A stretch of 64,000 nucleotides of DNA, taken from the NCBI GenBank assembly GCA_028707085.1, contig JAQTUW010000004.1, forward strand, positions 62,001-126,000, given 5' to 3'. Each line of letters begins with the position of its first letter. The stretch's first letter is position 1. This DNA comes from Methylococcales bacterium. Its GTDB lineage: Bacteria > Pseudomonadota > Gammaproteobacteria > Methylococcales > Methylomonadaceae. Made by a program: the position numbers and the translations under genes. Below, one piece after another: positions 30,626-40,063 of the stretch. Under the pieces are notes generated by a model. That model had not been told where the DNA came from, made no database searches, and saw only the letters and a program-made list of their open reading frames with translations.

Positions 30626-31648
30626 ATGGATAAATATTCAGCTATCTGGCATATGAGTTATGTGCTCAAGATGGGATTTGTGTTTTTAAACAGGATATAT
30701 CCAATGTTTTATTTTATTAATAAGTTGAGAAGCAGGTTTAATAAGATTGTCTTTAACAATTCATGCAATAAAATTCGTTTAACCAGGCCCATAAAGTATC
30801 AATATCGCGATGATATAAGAATATTGTCTCTATTGCATCACGATGCGGTTGATATGTATTTGCTGGCCATAAAATCTTTTTTATACAATTTTACAGTCGG
30901 ATCGGTCTATGTCCTGAATGATGGAAGCCTGACGGAAAGCGACATCGAACTTTTAGAGCACCATATACCAAAGATTACCATTCAGCATATCAAAAATATT
31001 GACACCACCGGATTTCCGGTTGGTAATGTCTGGGAGAGACTGCTTTATTATATTGATTTGTCTAAGGATGCCTATGTTATACAATTGGATTCAGATACCT
31101 TATCCATGAAGCCGATGCTGGATCTGCATCAGGCGATCAAGGATGAACGCGGATTCGTCATAGGTAACGGGCCGGCCTGGGAAACGGCCATAGACGTGAG
31201 TTATATGGCTAATCTGATTGATAACTGGATGGAGGAATGGCAGGTTTTACATGTTCAGGTTGCTGCGGAACGTGTTTTTCATTTGCTGCCTTTCTTTGAA
31301 AATTCAAGAGGCTATCTTCGGGGTTGCGCAGGGTTTACCGGTTTGCCGAAAGGACAGGTAAACAGAGAGATGCTCATGGACTTTTCTCAGCAGGTTAGCG
31401 CCAGAATCGGCGCCGAAAAATGGAATGAATGGGGCAGTGAGCAGGTGGCCTGTACTGTCATGATTTCAAAAACCAAGGATGCCATGATTTTGCCATGGTT
31501 ATCCTATCAGAATTATGGCTTTCCAAGTTTGTACAAGGAAAGTCTGGTGACGGCTTCCCTTGCTCATTTTATCGGCACAAACCGGTTTGCTGACCTGACT
31601 TATCGGAATCTATGCCTGAGTTTTATTAAAGACTATGACGGTAAATAA
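30626..31648 (+). CDS. Glycosyltransferase family 8-like protein
   Basis: A 340-residue protein with a GT-A fold pattern: ILSLLHHDAVDMYLLAIKSFL, then VYVLNDGS, and the DxD-like metal and nucleotide-sugar motif QLDSDTLSM near residue 154. Such features suit family GT8-like transferases or related sugar-nucleotide enzymes. The N-terminal 60 residues are basic and AT-rich in codon use. No strong ribosome site is seen before ATG 30626. It belongs to the scattered surface-glycan genes in this region. Confidence 0.6.
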   Translation: MDKYSAIWHMSYVLKMGFVFLNRIYPMFYFINKLRSRFNKIVFNNSCNKIRLTRPIKYQYRDDIRILSLLHHDAVDMYLLAIKSFLYNFTVGSVYVLNDGSLTESDIELLEHHIPKITIQHIKNIDTTGFPVGNVWERLLYYIDLSKDAYVIQLDSDTLSMKPMLDLHQAIKDERGFVIGNGPAWETAIDVSYMANLIDNWMEEWQVLHVQVAAERVFHLLPFFENSRGYLRGCAGFTGLPKGQVNREMLMDFSQQVSARIGAEKWNEWGSEQVACTVMISKTKDAMILPWLSYQNYGFPSLYKESLVTASLAHFIGTNRFADLTYRNLCLSFIKDYDGK

Positions 31649-31777
31649 AGATAATATGTTTACTGTTCAAAAATAAGGTTATCGATCTTTGCCTGGTGTC
31701 TATCTATCCGGAAAACCATGCCGGATGGGGTTGCTGCCGGGTTTTTTTATAAGGTATGTAACGCTAAGAGCAGGTCG

Positions 31778-31785
31778 GAAAAGAG
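31778..31785. repeat. Left 8-bp target-site duplication of the MITE
   Basis: GAAAAGAG, repeated exactly at 31898-31905 on the other side of the element. Confidence 0.85.
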
Positions 31786-31897
31786 GTAACCGTTCAGATC
31801 TCCCCTCGCTTGGGATAGGCTAAATTTAGGTCTCGGCAAAAGATAATCAATCTCTTACAGATTGAGTCCGCCTAAATTTGAGGGGCTGAACGGTTAC
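31786..31897. mobile_element. 112-bp MITE, probably IS66-related
   Basis: Its ends are GTAACCGTTCAG and CTGAACGGTTAC, exact 12-bp inverted repeats. Inward the arms stay similar: CCCCTC against GAGGGG, and CTAAATTTAGG against CCTAAATTTG. It is flanked by the 8-bp direct repeat GAAAAGAG. IS66-family elements start with GTAA and make 8-bp duplications, so this looks like a non-autonomous relative with no coding capacity. It sits between a glycosyltransferase gene and the 3' end of another. Confidence 0.85.
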
Positions 31898-31905
31898 GAA
31901 AAGAG
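31898..31905. repeat. Right 8-bp target-site duplication of the MITE
   Basis: GAAAAGAG, the perfect partner of 31778-31785. Confidence 0.85.
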
Positions 31906-31922
31906 CGCTTGATCAAATAGAC

Positions 31923-32867
31923 TTAGTATCTGACTACGCCGAGCAATACAGCCATTAGCTTAAAAAGTTCAAGGGATAAAACTTTTTTGTCTGTTATGCG
32001 GAATAAATGCTTCATGTATTCTGAAGGCATATTTGACTTTGGAAAGCCGACTCTAATCCCATATAAAACCCAGCGCGAGAATTTCTGTTTACCTTTCTCA
32101 AGGCTAATGATCTTTTCCGCCGTTAAATAGTGTTGATGCAGATCTCTTTCCGAACTCAGGATGCGATCGATTGCATTAACCCGGGCCAGAGCCCCCAAAT
32201 AAGGACTCATTCTGGATCGGGAAAGCGAATTTTGAATGACTCTGACATAGTAAAGAGGGTAGTGAATCCGGTAGAAAGCCAAATCATGCAAGGCTGAAAC
32301 GAGGAACGGGTAGTAATCCTGGCCGCTTCTGTCATGAGTAAATCCGCCAAGCGCCATAAAAGCATCCTTTTTCCATAAGGAAGCTACCGGCTGAAAGTCG
32401 AAATTGATTTCTGCAAGCTGGAAAAAGATGTTGTCCAATCTGACTGCCGATACTGAAGGCGCGGTTTTATTGTAGATGTCGTCAATTTCATTCTCGCTAT
32501 AAAATTCCTGGCAATCGCAAATAATACAGGCGGCGTCCGGATTTTGATTATAAGCGCTTATCTGAAGCTCGAGCTTGGATTGATGCCAAAGGTCATCGCC
32601 ATCGATAAATGCAATCAGGTCATGACTGGCTTGCGAAATTGCGGTATTACGGGCCGGGCCCAAGCCGCGATTTTCCTGATGGATTAATTTAAAAGCAGGA
32701 AATCTGTTTTGATAGGCGTTTAAAATATCGATGGAACCATCCGTGCTGCCGTCGTTCACAACAACCAGTTCATATTCTCTATATGTCTGATTTAAAATGG
32801 AATCAAGGGCGATGGCAAGTGTTTCTTCTGCATTGTAAACACATAGAACAATGGATACTTTATTCAT
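31923..32867 (-). CDS. Glycosyltransferase family 2
   Basis: A 314-residue GT2 enzyme. It begins MNKVSIVLCVYNAEETLAIALDSILNQTYREYELVVVNDGSTDGS, the standard nucleotide-sugar binding start, and has the metal-binding IDGDDLW near residue 88. The C-terminal 80 residues are helical and variable. It probably adds a sugar during surface-polysaccharide synthesis. A MITE lies just past its 3' end. Confidence 0.92.
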   Translation of the reverse strand: MNKVSIVLCVYNAEETLAIALDSILNQTYREYELVVVNDGSTDGSIDILNAYQNRFPAFKLIHQENRGLGPARNTAISQASHDLIAFIDGDDLWHQSKLELQISAYNQNPDAACIICDCQEFYSENEIDDIYNKTAPSVSAVRLDNIFFQLAEINFDFQPVASLWKKDAFMALGGFTHDRSGQDYYPFLVSALHDLAFYRIHYPLYYVRVIQNSLSRSRMSPYLGALARVNAIDRILSSERDLHQHYLTAEKIISLEKGKQKFSRWVLYGIRVGFPKSNMPSEYMKHLFRITDKKVLSLELFKLMAVLLGVVRY

Positions 32868-32982
32868 TACTGTCTCTCATTAAGCTATAATTTTCGAGTT
32901 TCTTAAAATGTGGGCTGGTCTTGAATGATGCGATGAATTGATCCTGATCGCCGATACGATACAAGCATGAAGTAGTCCGTAT

Positions 32983-34872
32983 TTACCAATGCAAGGCTCT
33001 TAAGCGGGGATATTTTTTTCGTTGATGCTCGTGCATACGGGTCATGACATTTCTGAGGGCTTCCAGTGCATCGACGATATAAGGGCCTTTGTTCAGCATG
33101 ACGCATTCTGCGCGGACAGCCATCGCCGCATCGGTAAATTCCGGCCTGGATTTAGTGCCTTTTTTGGCAATCGATTCCAGAACCTGCGTCGCCCAGATCA
33201 CCGGCACATGAGCCGCTTCGCATAACCATAGCAACTCTTCCTGAATTTCCGCCAGACGCGCACTGCCCAGTTCAACAGCCAGATCCCCCCTGGCTATCAT
33301 GATACCCAGACTGTGCCGACCTATGGTGCCCAGTATGATTTCCGGCAAACTTTTGACTGCGCGGTTGGTTTCGATTTTGGCAATGATGGGCAAATCGGTC
33401 GCGCCGCGTTTGGCAAGTTCGCTAATCAGATATTCCATATCCGCGAGGGATTCTACAAACGAGAAGCCGATCAGATCGGCATGGCTACAGGCAAAATCCA
33501 GATCATCCAGGTCTTTTGCGCTTAAGGCGGGTAACTCAAGATCGGTTTCAGGAAAATTGATACCTTTGTCGCTTTGAATGGATACCCCATTACTGCGCAC
33601 CCGCAATACTTTCAATAACAAGCCCTGTTCGGTAATAGCCTCTACTTCAGCGCCCAGTTTGCCGTCATCGATCCAGACTGGCTGACCAATTTTCAGGCGT
33701 TTGATGGCCGAAGACAGGGTGCAGCCAATCTGCGCCGGTTTGATGAGTGCGCCGGTTTTGTCATATTGTGCGGGCGCCCCCTCTGTTGTACAGTCGGTCA
33801 ATAATAAACGGTCATCCTTGAATAGCCTGATAATCTGCTCCTGGCCATTAAATTCGCCGATATTGCATACGGAATCTGGAGATGATTCATCCGCGGGATT
33901 GTCGGTAAAAAGTTCTACCTGACAACCGGAAAGCAGATAGCTGTTTTGCCGGCAACTGGCCAGCCATTCATCGTCAGAAATTTGTTTTTCGACACACAGG
34001 CTGCGCGACTTGTTGCGGGCATCCTTGAATAATAATACGCAGCCGGAATTGAGTTTATTGAAAAAATCGGCTGGCAGAGCGATACGAAATGGAGATTGAT
34101 CAGGGTCATCCGGGTCGGTATTATTGCTCTGTTGTGAACATAGGATCAGTCGCGCCGGGGTAAGCGTGTGTCCGTAGGCGTCATTCAGGACTTTGATATG
34201 ATGAATGGCCGGGCCCATTTGAATAGGGCCGGTTCGGATTTTGTGTCCTGCCAAATCCATTAAAATTCTGCAGGAACGCCCTGTTTCGGCTTCGGCGCGG
34301 CGAAGGTTTCTGATCATGGCTTGCCAGATGGGCGGATCGTCATGGGCGCAGTTTATGCGCGCACCCGTCATGCCTTTTTCCAGCAATGCGCAAATCAGGC
34401 TGTAATCCCAGGCGGTTTCCGTGGCCAGGGTGACCATGATATGAGCCTTGCTATTTTCAAAATAGGGCCCAAACAGTTCGATAGTGTGTTGTTCCAGCAA
34501 TTGCTGGCCGCGATTGAAGCCGGATTCACTAGGGTTTTTGCCCTCGGCGCAGTAATTTTTATCCGTGGCCCGTTTTAGCATGTCTAGAACGGCGTCCAGC
34601 GTGGATAATACCGAAGATTCGGCATGACCAAGAGAGGACAGTCCCACCTGCGTCAGCCGTATTTGTAAATGCCGTAAATCAAACTGGCGAAGCGCCAGAT
34701 AATGAGCCAGATTGGTCGCGCTTTTGGTAAAGACGCCGGAGCGGTAATAATTGCTATAATTTTCAAGGCGCAGTCTGGCATTGTTTACGACTTGGTTCCT
34801 GATTTCGCTGACATCATTGAGTAATAGTTCCAGCGTATCCTGGTAAGGATCCTGAATGCGTTTTAATGGCAT
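32983..34872 (-). CDS. Pyruvate-kinase-like protein without the C-terminal domain
   Basis: A 629-residue protein with a pyruvate kinase barrel. Recognisable family segments are MTGARINCAHD (the counterpart of VARLNFSHG), LMDLAGHKIRTG, LPIIAKIETNRAVKSLPEI with the catalytic Lys, IMIARGDLAVELG, and VIWATQVLESIAKKGTKSRPEFTDAAMAV. About 130 residues precede the barrel, a long acidic insert replaces the usual B domain, and the C-terminal allosteric domain is absent. It may act on phosphoenolpyruvate or have diverged; I would not call it pyk with certainty. ATG 34872 is used; an in-frame TTG lies five codons upstream. It is monocistronic. Confidence 0.75.
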   Translation of the reverse strand: MPLKRIQDPYQDTLELLLNDVSEIRNQVVNNARLRLENYSNYYRSGVFTKSATNLAHYLALRQFDLRHLQIRLTQVGLSSLGHAESSVLSTLDAVLDMLKRATDKNYCAEGKNPSESGFNRGQQLLEQHTIELFGPYFENSKAHIMVTLATETAWDYSLICALLEKGMTGARINCAHDDPPIWQAMIRNLRRAEAETGRSCRILMDLAGHKIRTGPIQMGPAIHHIKVLNDAYGHTLTPARLILCSQQSNNTDPDDPDQSPFRIALPADFFNKLNSGCVLLFKDARNKSRSLCVEKQISDDEWLASCRQNSYLLSGCQVELFTDNPADESSPDSVCNIGEFNGQEQIIRLFKDDRLLLTDCTTEGAPAQYDKTGALIKPAQIGCTLSSAIKRLKIGQPVWIDDGKLGAEVEAITEQGLLLKVLRVRSNGVSIQSDKGINFPETDLELPALSAKDLDDLDFACSHADLIGFSFVESLADMEYLISELAKRGATDLPIIAKIETNRAVKSLPEIILGTIGRHSLGIMIARGDLAVELGSARLAEIQEELLWLCEAAHVPVIWATQVLESIAKKGTKSRPEFTDAAMAVRAECVMLNKGPYIVDALEALRNVMTRMHEHQRKKYPRLRALHW

Positions 34873-35297
34873 GGTCTGATGCGGCAATAGGTGTTTTTTA
34901 TGTAAGTATCGTCAAATGCAATGATTTGTCAACTTAATCCGCTTGGATTAGACGCTTTGAAAACCACGCCGGTGTAGGGTTCGGCATGAATGTTTGACCA
35001 TTACATGTTCGGTTTCGGCGGCTTTGCGCCGTTTGCCGGCAGAGTATCGGGGAAGTGTGAGCAAGTACACATTTTTCCGTAACTCATCGGCATTGTAGAT
35101 GCTGTAAAGGTTTAAAAAACGCAACTATTCATCGTTAATAGTTTTACAAAACAAGTGGTTGCAGGGTGCGGTAAGTAACGTACGGCGCATCGTCTTGAAG
35201 CTGATGCCTGTGAATGCTGGCGGTGACTTAATTTCAGGATGAATGGTTATAAAAAAACCAGGATTTGATGTAAAAATACTAAAAGTGGAGAATAAAA
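34873..35297. other. Intergenic region between the PK-like gene and the TTG-start gene
   Basis: About 425 bases. I see no gene, repeat or RNA structure that I can support. Confidence 0.35.
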
Positions 35298-35615
35298 TTG
35301 GAATTATCGAGCAGTATTGATATTTTCTTTTATGGGCGAGTCACCCAGGATATTCTTGAAGAACTGCAAAATGGGCTCGATTTTCCGGTTGTTTTCAGCG
35401 GCTGGAAAATAGTTGAATATAAAAATGGGGACATGGTCTACTTTGTTACCATCGATACGCAGCCGGAAAAAGCGGAGCGTGTGATAAAAACATTATGGGA
35501 TAATTTAAAGACGCCGTTTATTGCCTATGAAGGCAGGCGTATGGACTATCATAATTGCGTGAGATGGTTTGTGGATATGAATGGAATCAAGTGTGTAAAA
35601 ATTATTGCCGACTGA
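35298..35615 (+). CDS. Small protein of unknown function, TTG start
   Basis: A 105-residue protein starting at TTG 35298 with GGAG eight bases upstream. It is rich in aromatic residues and has no signal peptide or membrane segment. The composition (GRVTQDILEELQNGL, WKIVEYKNGDMVYFVTI) suggests a small alpha/beta fold. I do not recognise a family. It stands alone. Confidence 0.6.
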   Translation: MELSSSIDIFFYGRVTQDILEELQNGLDFPVVFSGWKIVEYKNGDMVYFVTIDTQPEKAERVIKTLWDNLKTPFIAYEGRRMDYHNCVRWFVDMNGIKCVKIIAD

Positions 35616-35785
35616 CAGATTTAAAGCCCAAAAATGTGCCGGACACAGGGAGGGTTCAAAAACCGGGTTTTGATGTTGTGAGAGCATGAGCGGTAGATCA
35701 ATGATGTACAAAAAATTATACGTTCGCGTTGAATGCCTTCGGCTTCGCTCGGAAGAGCCTTGTCAAGGGGGCAGGAATTAGCGGA

Positions 35786-36631
35786 TCATCCGGGAGGAGC
35801 AGCTAATTGCCGCGCCTCGTATTCCAGGCGTGCCGCTTCGATTTCCCGCAGAATGCCATTTACATCAGCCGCCGCGCCGCTAGCCTGGAAATGACCGGTG
35901 AGCTGGATTCCGGGATGCAGTTCGCCGCTCTGGTAATGTTTCCACATCTCATTGCCATAGTCTGTGGCGGACAGCTCGGGTGCAAATCGGCCGAAAAAAT
36001 CGCGCATGTTCGCTACGTCCCGTAGCAGCATGCTGCGGGCATGGTTGTTGGCCGCAGCATCCACGGCCTGAGGTAAATCGATAATCACCGGGCCATCGCG
36101 GCCGACCAGCACATTATATTCGGAAAGGTCGCCATGTATCAGGCCATCGCACAGCATGCGCAGAATCTGGGTAATCAGCAGGCTGTGATATTCCCTGGCC
36201 AGTTCCGCCGACAGTTCCAGATCGTTTAGTCTGGGGGCCGGATTGCCGCCGTTATCCGTGATCAATTCCATTAGCAGCACGCCATCAATGAAGTCATAGG
36301 GCTTGGGTACGCGAATGCCGGCATCCGCCAGACGGTAAAGCGCTGTGACTTCAGCGTTCTGCCAGGCGGATTCCTGTTCTTTGCGTCCATAGCGACTGCC
36401 TTTTTCCATGGCCCGAGCCCGGCGGCTGTTACGAACCTTGCGCCCTTCCTGATATTGTACGCTTTGCCGGAAACTTCGCTGCTCTGCTTCCTTATAGACT
36501 TTGGCGCAACGGATTTCATGACCGCAACGCACCACATAAACGGCTGCCTCTTTGCCGCTTTTCAGGGAGCGGATGACTTCATCAACCAGACCGCAGTCTA
36601 TCAGCGGTTCGATTCTTTTAGGTGTTTTCAT
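35786..36631 (-). CDS. RIO-family serine protein kinase
   Basis: A 281-residue RIO kinase. It has the RIO nucleotide loop (GKEAAVYVV, 26-34), the ATP-anchoring Lys44 in CAKVYK, the catalytic loop HGDLSEYNVLV (166-176) and the metal-binding Asp185 in IIDLPQ. The HGDLSEYN and IIDLPQA forms are those of RIO1-like kinases. In eukaryotes and archaea these act in ribosome maturation; in bacteria the role is unclear. The gene is isolated, with about 600 non-coding bases upstream. Confidence 0.93.
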   Translation of the reverse strand: MKTPKRIEPLIDCGLVDEVIRSLKSGKEAAVYVVRCGHEIRCAKVYKEAEQRSFRQSVQYQEGRKVRNSRRARAMEKGSRYGRKEQESAWQNAEVTALYRLADAGIRVPKPYDFIDGVLLMELITDNGGNPAPRLNDLELSAELAREYHSLLITQILRMLCDGLIHGDLSEYNVLVGRDGPVIIDLPQAVDAAANNHARSMLLRDVANMRDFFGRFAPELSATDYGNEMWKHYQSGELHPGIQLTGHFQASGAAADVNGILREIEAARLEYEARQLAAPPG

Positions 36632-37236
36632 AAACCGGTCGCCCGCTCGGCTGGCTGTAATCGTGGTGAATTGTCAACCATAACATAATGCGGATTGGAA
36701 TTTTTATTGTTTTTATATTGATATGTGAAGATATTATGCATTAGAATAAAAAATTTAAGATTTTAAAGCAGGCAATTGTCAACAGGGTATCGCGTAAAAC
36801 AGGGCTTCGTTCAGGATGGCTCTGGCTAAGGACGGTTTTTCGAGGTTCCCGGAGGGTGATCGTGTTTTTAATGGACGGTCATGGCAATTACTTTGAGTAG
36901 GCATGGAATACACCGGTAATCGTCAATGCCCGCCAAGTTTTTTGACGATACCGTTGGCGGTTAATATGGTTCATCATCTAATCCGTGATTTGCACAACTT
37001 TTTGGCCGATGATAAAGTCGGCAGTAGATGAGCGTCAGGTGATGAACTGACTTCCGGTAGTGAAAGAGCAGGTTAAAGGCTGTACGGCTGTGGTTGTAAA
37101 TCCTGTTACGAACCGGCAAAGTTGGTCGTTCCGGCATTTTTGCAGGCTACGTCGCAATGGAAGCAGCTCGGGCATTGGCATAAAAAAATTATCAGGCTCT
37201 TTACAAACTGATTGAATAAAACATTGGGCAAGCTGC
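36632..37236. other. Non-coding region upstream of the RIO kinase
   Basis: About 600 bases with no supported gene. It contains the dispersed motif TTTTTCGAGGTTCCC (36836-36850), similar to sequences at 27452, 53781 and the complement of 59892. An 86-codon minus-strand frame at 37035-37295 matches nothing. Confidence 0.4.
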
Positions 37237-37848
37237 ATGAATTCCAATTTTAAAAATTGCCGATTTACCCGCGCCAGTCTGGTAAGCGCAGTCATCTATT
37301 CCATGCGGGCCATTTATGTCGATATCGGTTACGATGCTTCCGTGCCAATTGGCTATAACATTAATAGTCTCGAAAGCTTTAATCCTGCCCCTTCAACCGA
37401 TTTGTCCGACCTTGCGGCATCCGGATTGTTCCAGCAATTTATTGGCAATAATGTTTTTGCTATGAACAACAGCGGTGGTGTGCTGACAGTGCTTGATTCA
37501 AGGCAAACATCCGGATTGCCGGTAAACAGCTTTAGTAATATTTTTAACGGTAGTAGTGCTGCATACGGTAATATCAATAGCGTGCAAAATGGTCTGTTTA
37601 ATCTCTATTTCGATAATACAGATGATTATAATATGGATATTACCATGAATAATATGCTGGATGCGGTCATAGACGATTTCAACTCAAGCGGCCCTCAGAT
37701 GAATTTTCTGGACGCCGATGAAAATAATAAAGAAAATCAATATGATACGGAGTCTGCGGGTTTTTCGGGATTTACTTACGAAATGATACTTTATGTTAGC
37801 TTTGCTGTAGTAGGGGCAGTAATGGTGCGTCATTTTAGTAAAACCTGA
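37237..37848 (+). CDS. Unknown protein with a C-terminal membrane anchor
   Basis: A 203-residue protein, rich in Asn, Ser and Asp. Residues about 182-198 (MILYVSFAVVGAVMV) form one transmembrane segment followed by RHFSKT, so the body may lie in the cytoplasm or periplasm. The N-terminal 28 residues are basic and hydrophobic but not a clean signal peptide. I recognise no family, and homopolymer-poor low-complexity stretches suggest fast evolution. The 3' end is followed by a CGGGCAG/CTGCCCG stem at 37857-37885. Confidence 0.5.
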   Translation: MNSNFKNCRFTRASLVSAVIYSMRAIYVDIGYDASVPIGYNINSLESFNPAPSTDLSDLAASGLFQQFIGNNVFAMNNSGGVLTVLDSRQTSGLPVNSFSNIFNGSSAAYGNINSVQNGLFNLYFDNTDDYNMDITMNNMLDAVIDDFNSSGPQMNFLDADENNKENQYDTESAGFSGFTYEMILYVSFAVVGAVMVRHFSKT

Positions 37849-37926
37849 TTGGTCTGCGGGCAGAAATCGGGCGCTTTCCTGCCCGGCGAAGAAGCCCGCG
37901 GTTAGTGTATCAGCGTGTGGCGAGCC

Positions 37927-38886
37927 TTACCCATACTGCAGGCGAAAGGCATCAATAAAGGCGGTCAACTGTTGTTCTGCAAGATGATTGATTCCGGCTG
38001 CGGCTTTACGGCCGCCGCCGGAAGGGAAGCGGGCGCATAGTTCGTCTGCGCCGGTTTTGCGATTTAGCGGCGCCCTGACGCTGACCTGATAGCCGCCGTT
38101 GGCATTGACGCTCAATACCGCGTGCGCCCGGTCGGGGTACAGGTTGGCAAGATCATTGCCCCACACGCCGCTTACGCGTCTGGACCATTTTTCATCCGGC
38201 AAAATAAATACGGCGATATTTTCATTCTGAAACGCCGGAATCATGGTGTTCGCACGCTGCATGTCATCCATATAAGCCGTCAACAGTTGCTGATAGATAG
38301 CCGGCTGATCGGTCATGAAATCGAAAGGTGATTGATAAACAAGCAGTTGCCGAAACAAATCTGCCGGAGCTATCTGCAAATCGGCTACTGTTGCGCCATA
38401 GGCATTATAATTTATGCAAATGCCTAATTGCTGCAACGGCGTCAATTGTGATTCGGTAATGTGTAGCGCTTTTGCCGCCTGACGGGCGGTGTTGAGCAGA
38501 TTGTCTCCGAATGCGCCGACGACAGCCCAGGCCAGATAACGGCCTTGCAGATGCCTGTTGATGAGCAGGCTGGTGCAGATGCTGGTGTCGGTGTCGATGA
38601 TGCTGGTCAGGCAGGGATGCGCCGGAATTTCCCCCGAAAAATGATGATCCACGAAAAAAATACGCACATTGTTTTTCAGCATCTCCAGTAACGGTCGCCG
38701 GTTTTTGTCCAGGGAAATATCCAGCACCGTAAGCTGGTCGCCGCTGGTAGACGTTACCCTGGACAATAAGTCGATATCCCGCTTCACACCGCTGACAAGT
38801 TGCGCGTCCAAGGGAAAGGCCAGTCGGAGCTGAATCAGTGCGCAAATTCCGTCGGCGTCGCCATTGAAGACATCAAAATTCACCAT
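37927..38886 (-). CDS. DHH-family phosphoesterase
   Basis: A 319-residue DHH/DHHA1 protein. Asp10 and Asp12 (FNGDADGIC), the DHH motif at residues 80-82 (FFVDHH) and the C-terminal GGGRKAAAGI near 291 are the metal and substrate elements of this superfamily, which includes oligoribonuclease-like and cyclic-di-nucleotide or bisphosphate phosphatases. Its start is ten bases from the end of cysC, so it is co-transcribed with it. That pairing could mean action on 3'-phosphoadenosine 5'-phosphate, but this is inference from position only. Confidence 0.85.
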   Translation of the reverse strand: MVNFDVFNGDADGICALIQLRLAFPLDAQLVSGVKRDIDLLSRVTSTSGDQLTVLDISLDKNRRPLLEMLKNNVRIFFVDHHFSGEIPAHPCLTSIIDTDTSICTSLLINRHLQGRYLAWAVVGAFGDNLLNTARQAAKALHITESQLTPLQQLGICINYNAYGATVADLQIAPADLFRQLLVYQSPFDFMTDQPAIYQQLLTAYMDDMQRANTMIPAFQNENIAVFILPDEKWSRRVSGVWGNDLANLYPDRAHAVLSVNANGGYQVSVRAPLNRKTGADELCARFPSGGGRKAAAGINHLAEQQLTAFIDAFRLQYG

Positions 38887-38895
38887 GCACCTGTA

Positions 38896-39510
38896 TTATG
38901 CATAGGCAAATACGCCTCTGTGTTTTAGCAAATCCAGCACTTGGGCAACACAGTCGTTTAAGGTCTGCCGTCCGGTATCGAGAATCAGGTCAGGATTGTC
39001 GGGCGCTTCATAAGGCGAAGAAATTCCGGTGAATTGCGCAATCTCTCCCTGGCGGGCTTTTTTGTAGAGTCCTTTGACATCGCGCTGTTCACAGATATCA
39101 ATATCGCATTTGCAATAAATTTCGATAAAATCGCCTGCCGCCACAAGCTGCCTGGCCTGCTGCCTGTCGGCTCTGAACGGTGAAATAAAAGCGGTAAGGG
39201 TTATCACGCCTGCTTCCAGCATGAGTTTGGCCAGTTCGGAGATTCTGCGGATATTTTCACGCCGATCTTCATCGCCAAAGCCCAAATCGGCACATAAACC
39301 ATGACGGACGTTGTCGCCATCCAGTACAAATGTACGGCAGGCCGCAATATGTAAGCGTTCTTCAACCGCATGCGCCAGCGTCGATTTACCTGCGCCCGAC
39401 AAGCCGGTAAACCATAAGATAACCGACTGGTGCCGATTTAATGCCTGTCTGCGTTCGCGTGTCACTGTAGGGGAATGCCAAACGGTATTGCTGCTGGAAG
39501 GTATGAACAT
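38896..39510 (-). CDS. cysC: Adenylyl-sulfate kinase
   Basis: CysC phosphorylates APS to PAPS. The 204-residue protein has the P-loop GLSGAGKST (36-44), DGDNVRHGL and FISPFRADR, all characteristic. It ends ten bases before the DHH gene. Because the window's cysH is the iron-sulfur type that uses APS directly, PAPS here may serve sulfation or a parallel assimilation path. Confidence 0.95.
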   Translation of the reverse strand: MFIPSSSNTVWHSPTVTRERRQALNRHQSVILWFTGLSGAGKSTLAHAVEERLHIAACRTFVLDGDNVRHGLCADLGFGDEDRRENIRRISELAKLMLEAGVITLTAFISPFRADRQQARQLVAAGDFIEIYCKCDIDICEQRDVKGLYKKARQGEIAQFTGISSPYEAPDNPDLILDTGRQTLNDCVAQVLDLLKHRGVFAYA

Positions 39511-39883
39511 GTATTTGCTTGGTATAGGGTTAGGTATACATCATCTGCTCATTACACGCCTGTCTGCTATTGTCGAAACGTTGCTGTGCAAAATTTTAGC
39601 AGTCGAAATTTGAGGCGTGGCGCATAAGCGGATTCTGTTCCCATGTTAACCATTCCGGCAGGCTGTAGCAACAATATGGGCGCAATCACATTCGACCTAA
39701 TCGAACTATACCCCACATATTACGCAATAGGGGGGAAATAAAACTCTGTTTCGAGTCATGCGCGAATCAATCCAACATGCTTGCCGACAAAGCATGATCC
39801 TGAAAAGGGCCGTCGCCCCGCCAAGCCGTAGCTAATAGGATAAGTGATGTTTTACCAAATGCAAGATAGGCCGGGAGTAGCTC
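39511..39883. other. Non-coding stretch between cysC and the PIN fragment
   Basis: About 370 bases. No gene seen; it marks the transition from conserved genes to an insertion-sequence graveyard. Confidence 0.4.
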
Positions 39884-40063
39884 TCAGTTGTTCATCAGCC
39901 GGTTTTTACGAAACAGCATGGCAATTTCCCAAAAGCTGATGGCAGCACAAGCAAGCGATCCTTTTGCTCGACCTTTATCCAAAGCCGTTTGTGCCGAAAC
40001 AGTTAAGCGGTCAGGCTGGTCTGCCCAAAACGGCAAAGCATTGGTATCACAAATTGTCAGCAT
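39884..40063 (-). pseudogene. VapC-like PIN toxin, N-terminal fragment
   Basis: The frame from ATG 40063 reads [17 protein letters not shown]... and CAAISFWEIAMLFRKNRL, which match the first half of PIN-domain (VapC) toxins: the first acidic residue in CDTNAL and the conserved Glu in SFWEIAML. It stops after about 60 residues where a toxin has about 130, so the last acidic residues are gone. No antitoxin is next to it. An adjacent insertion-sequence remnant overlaps its start. Confidence 0.75.
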
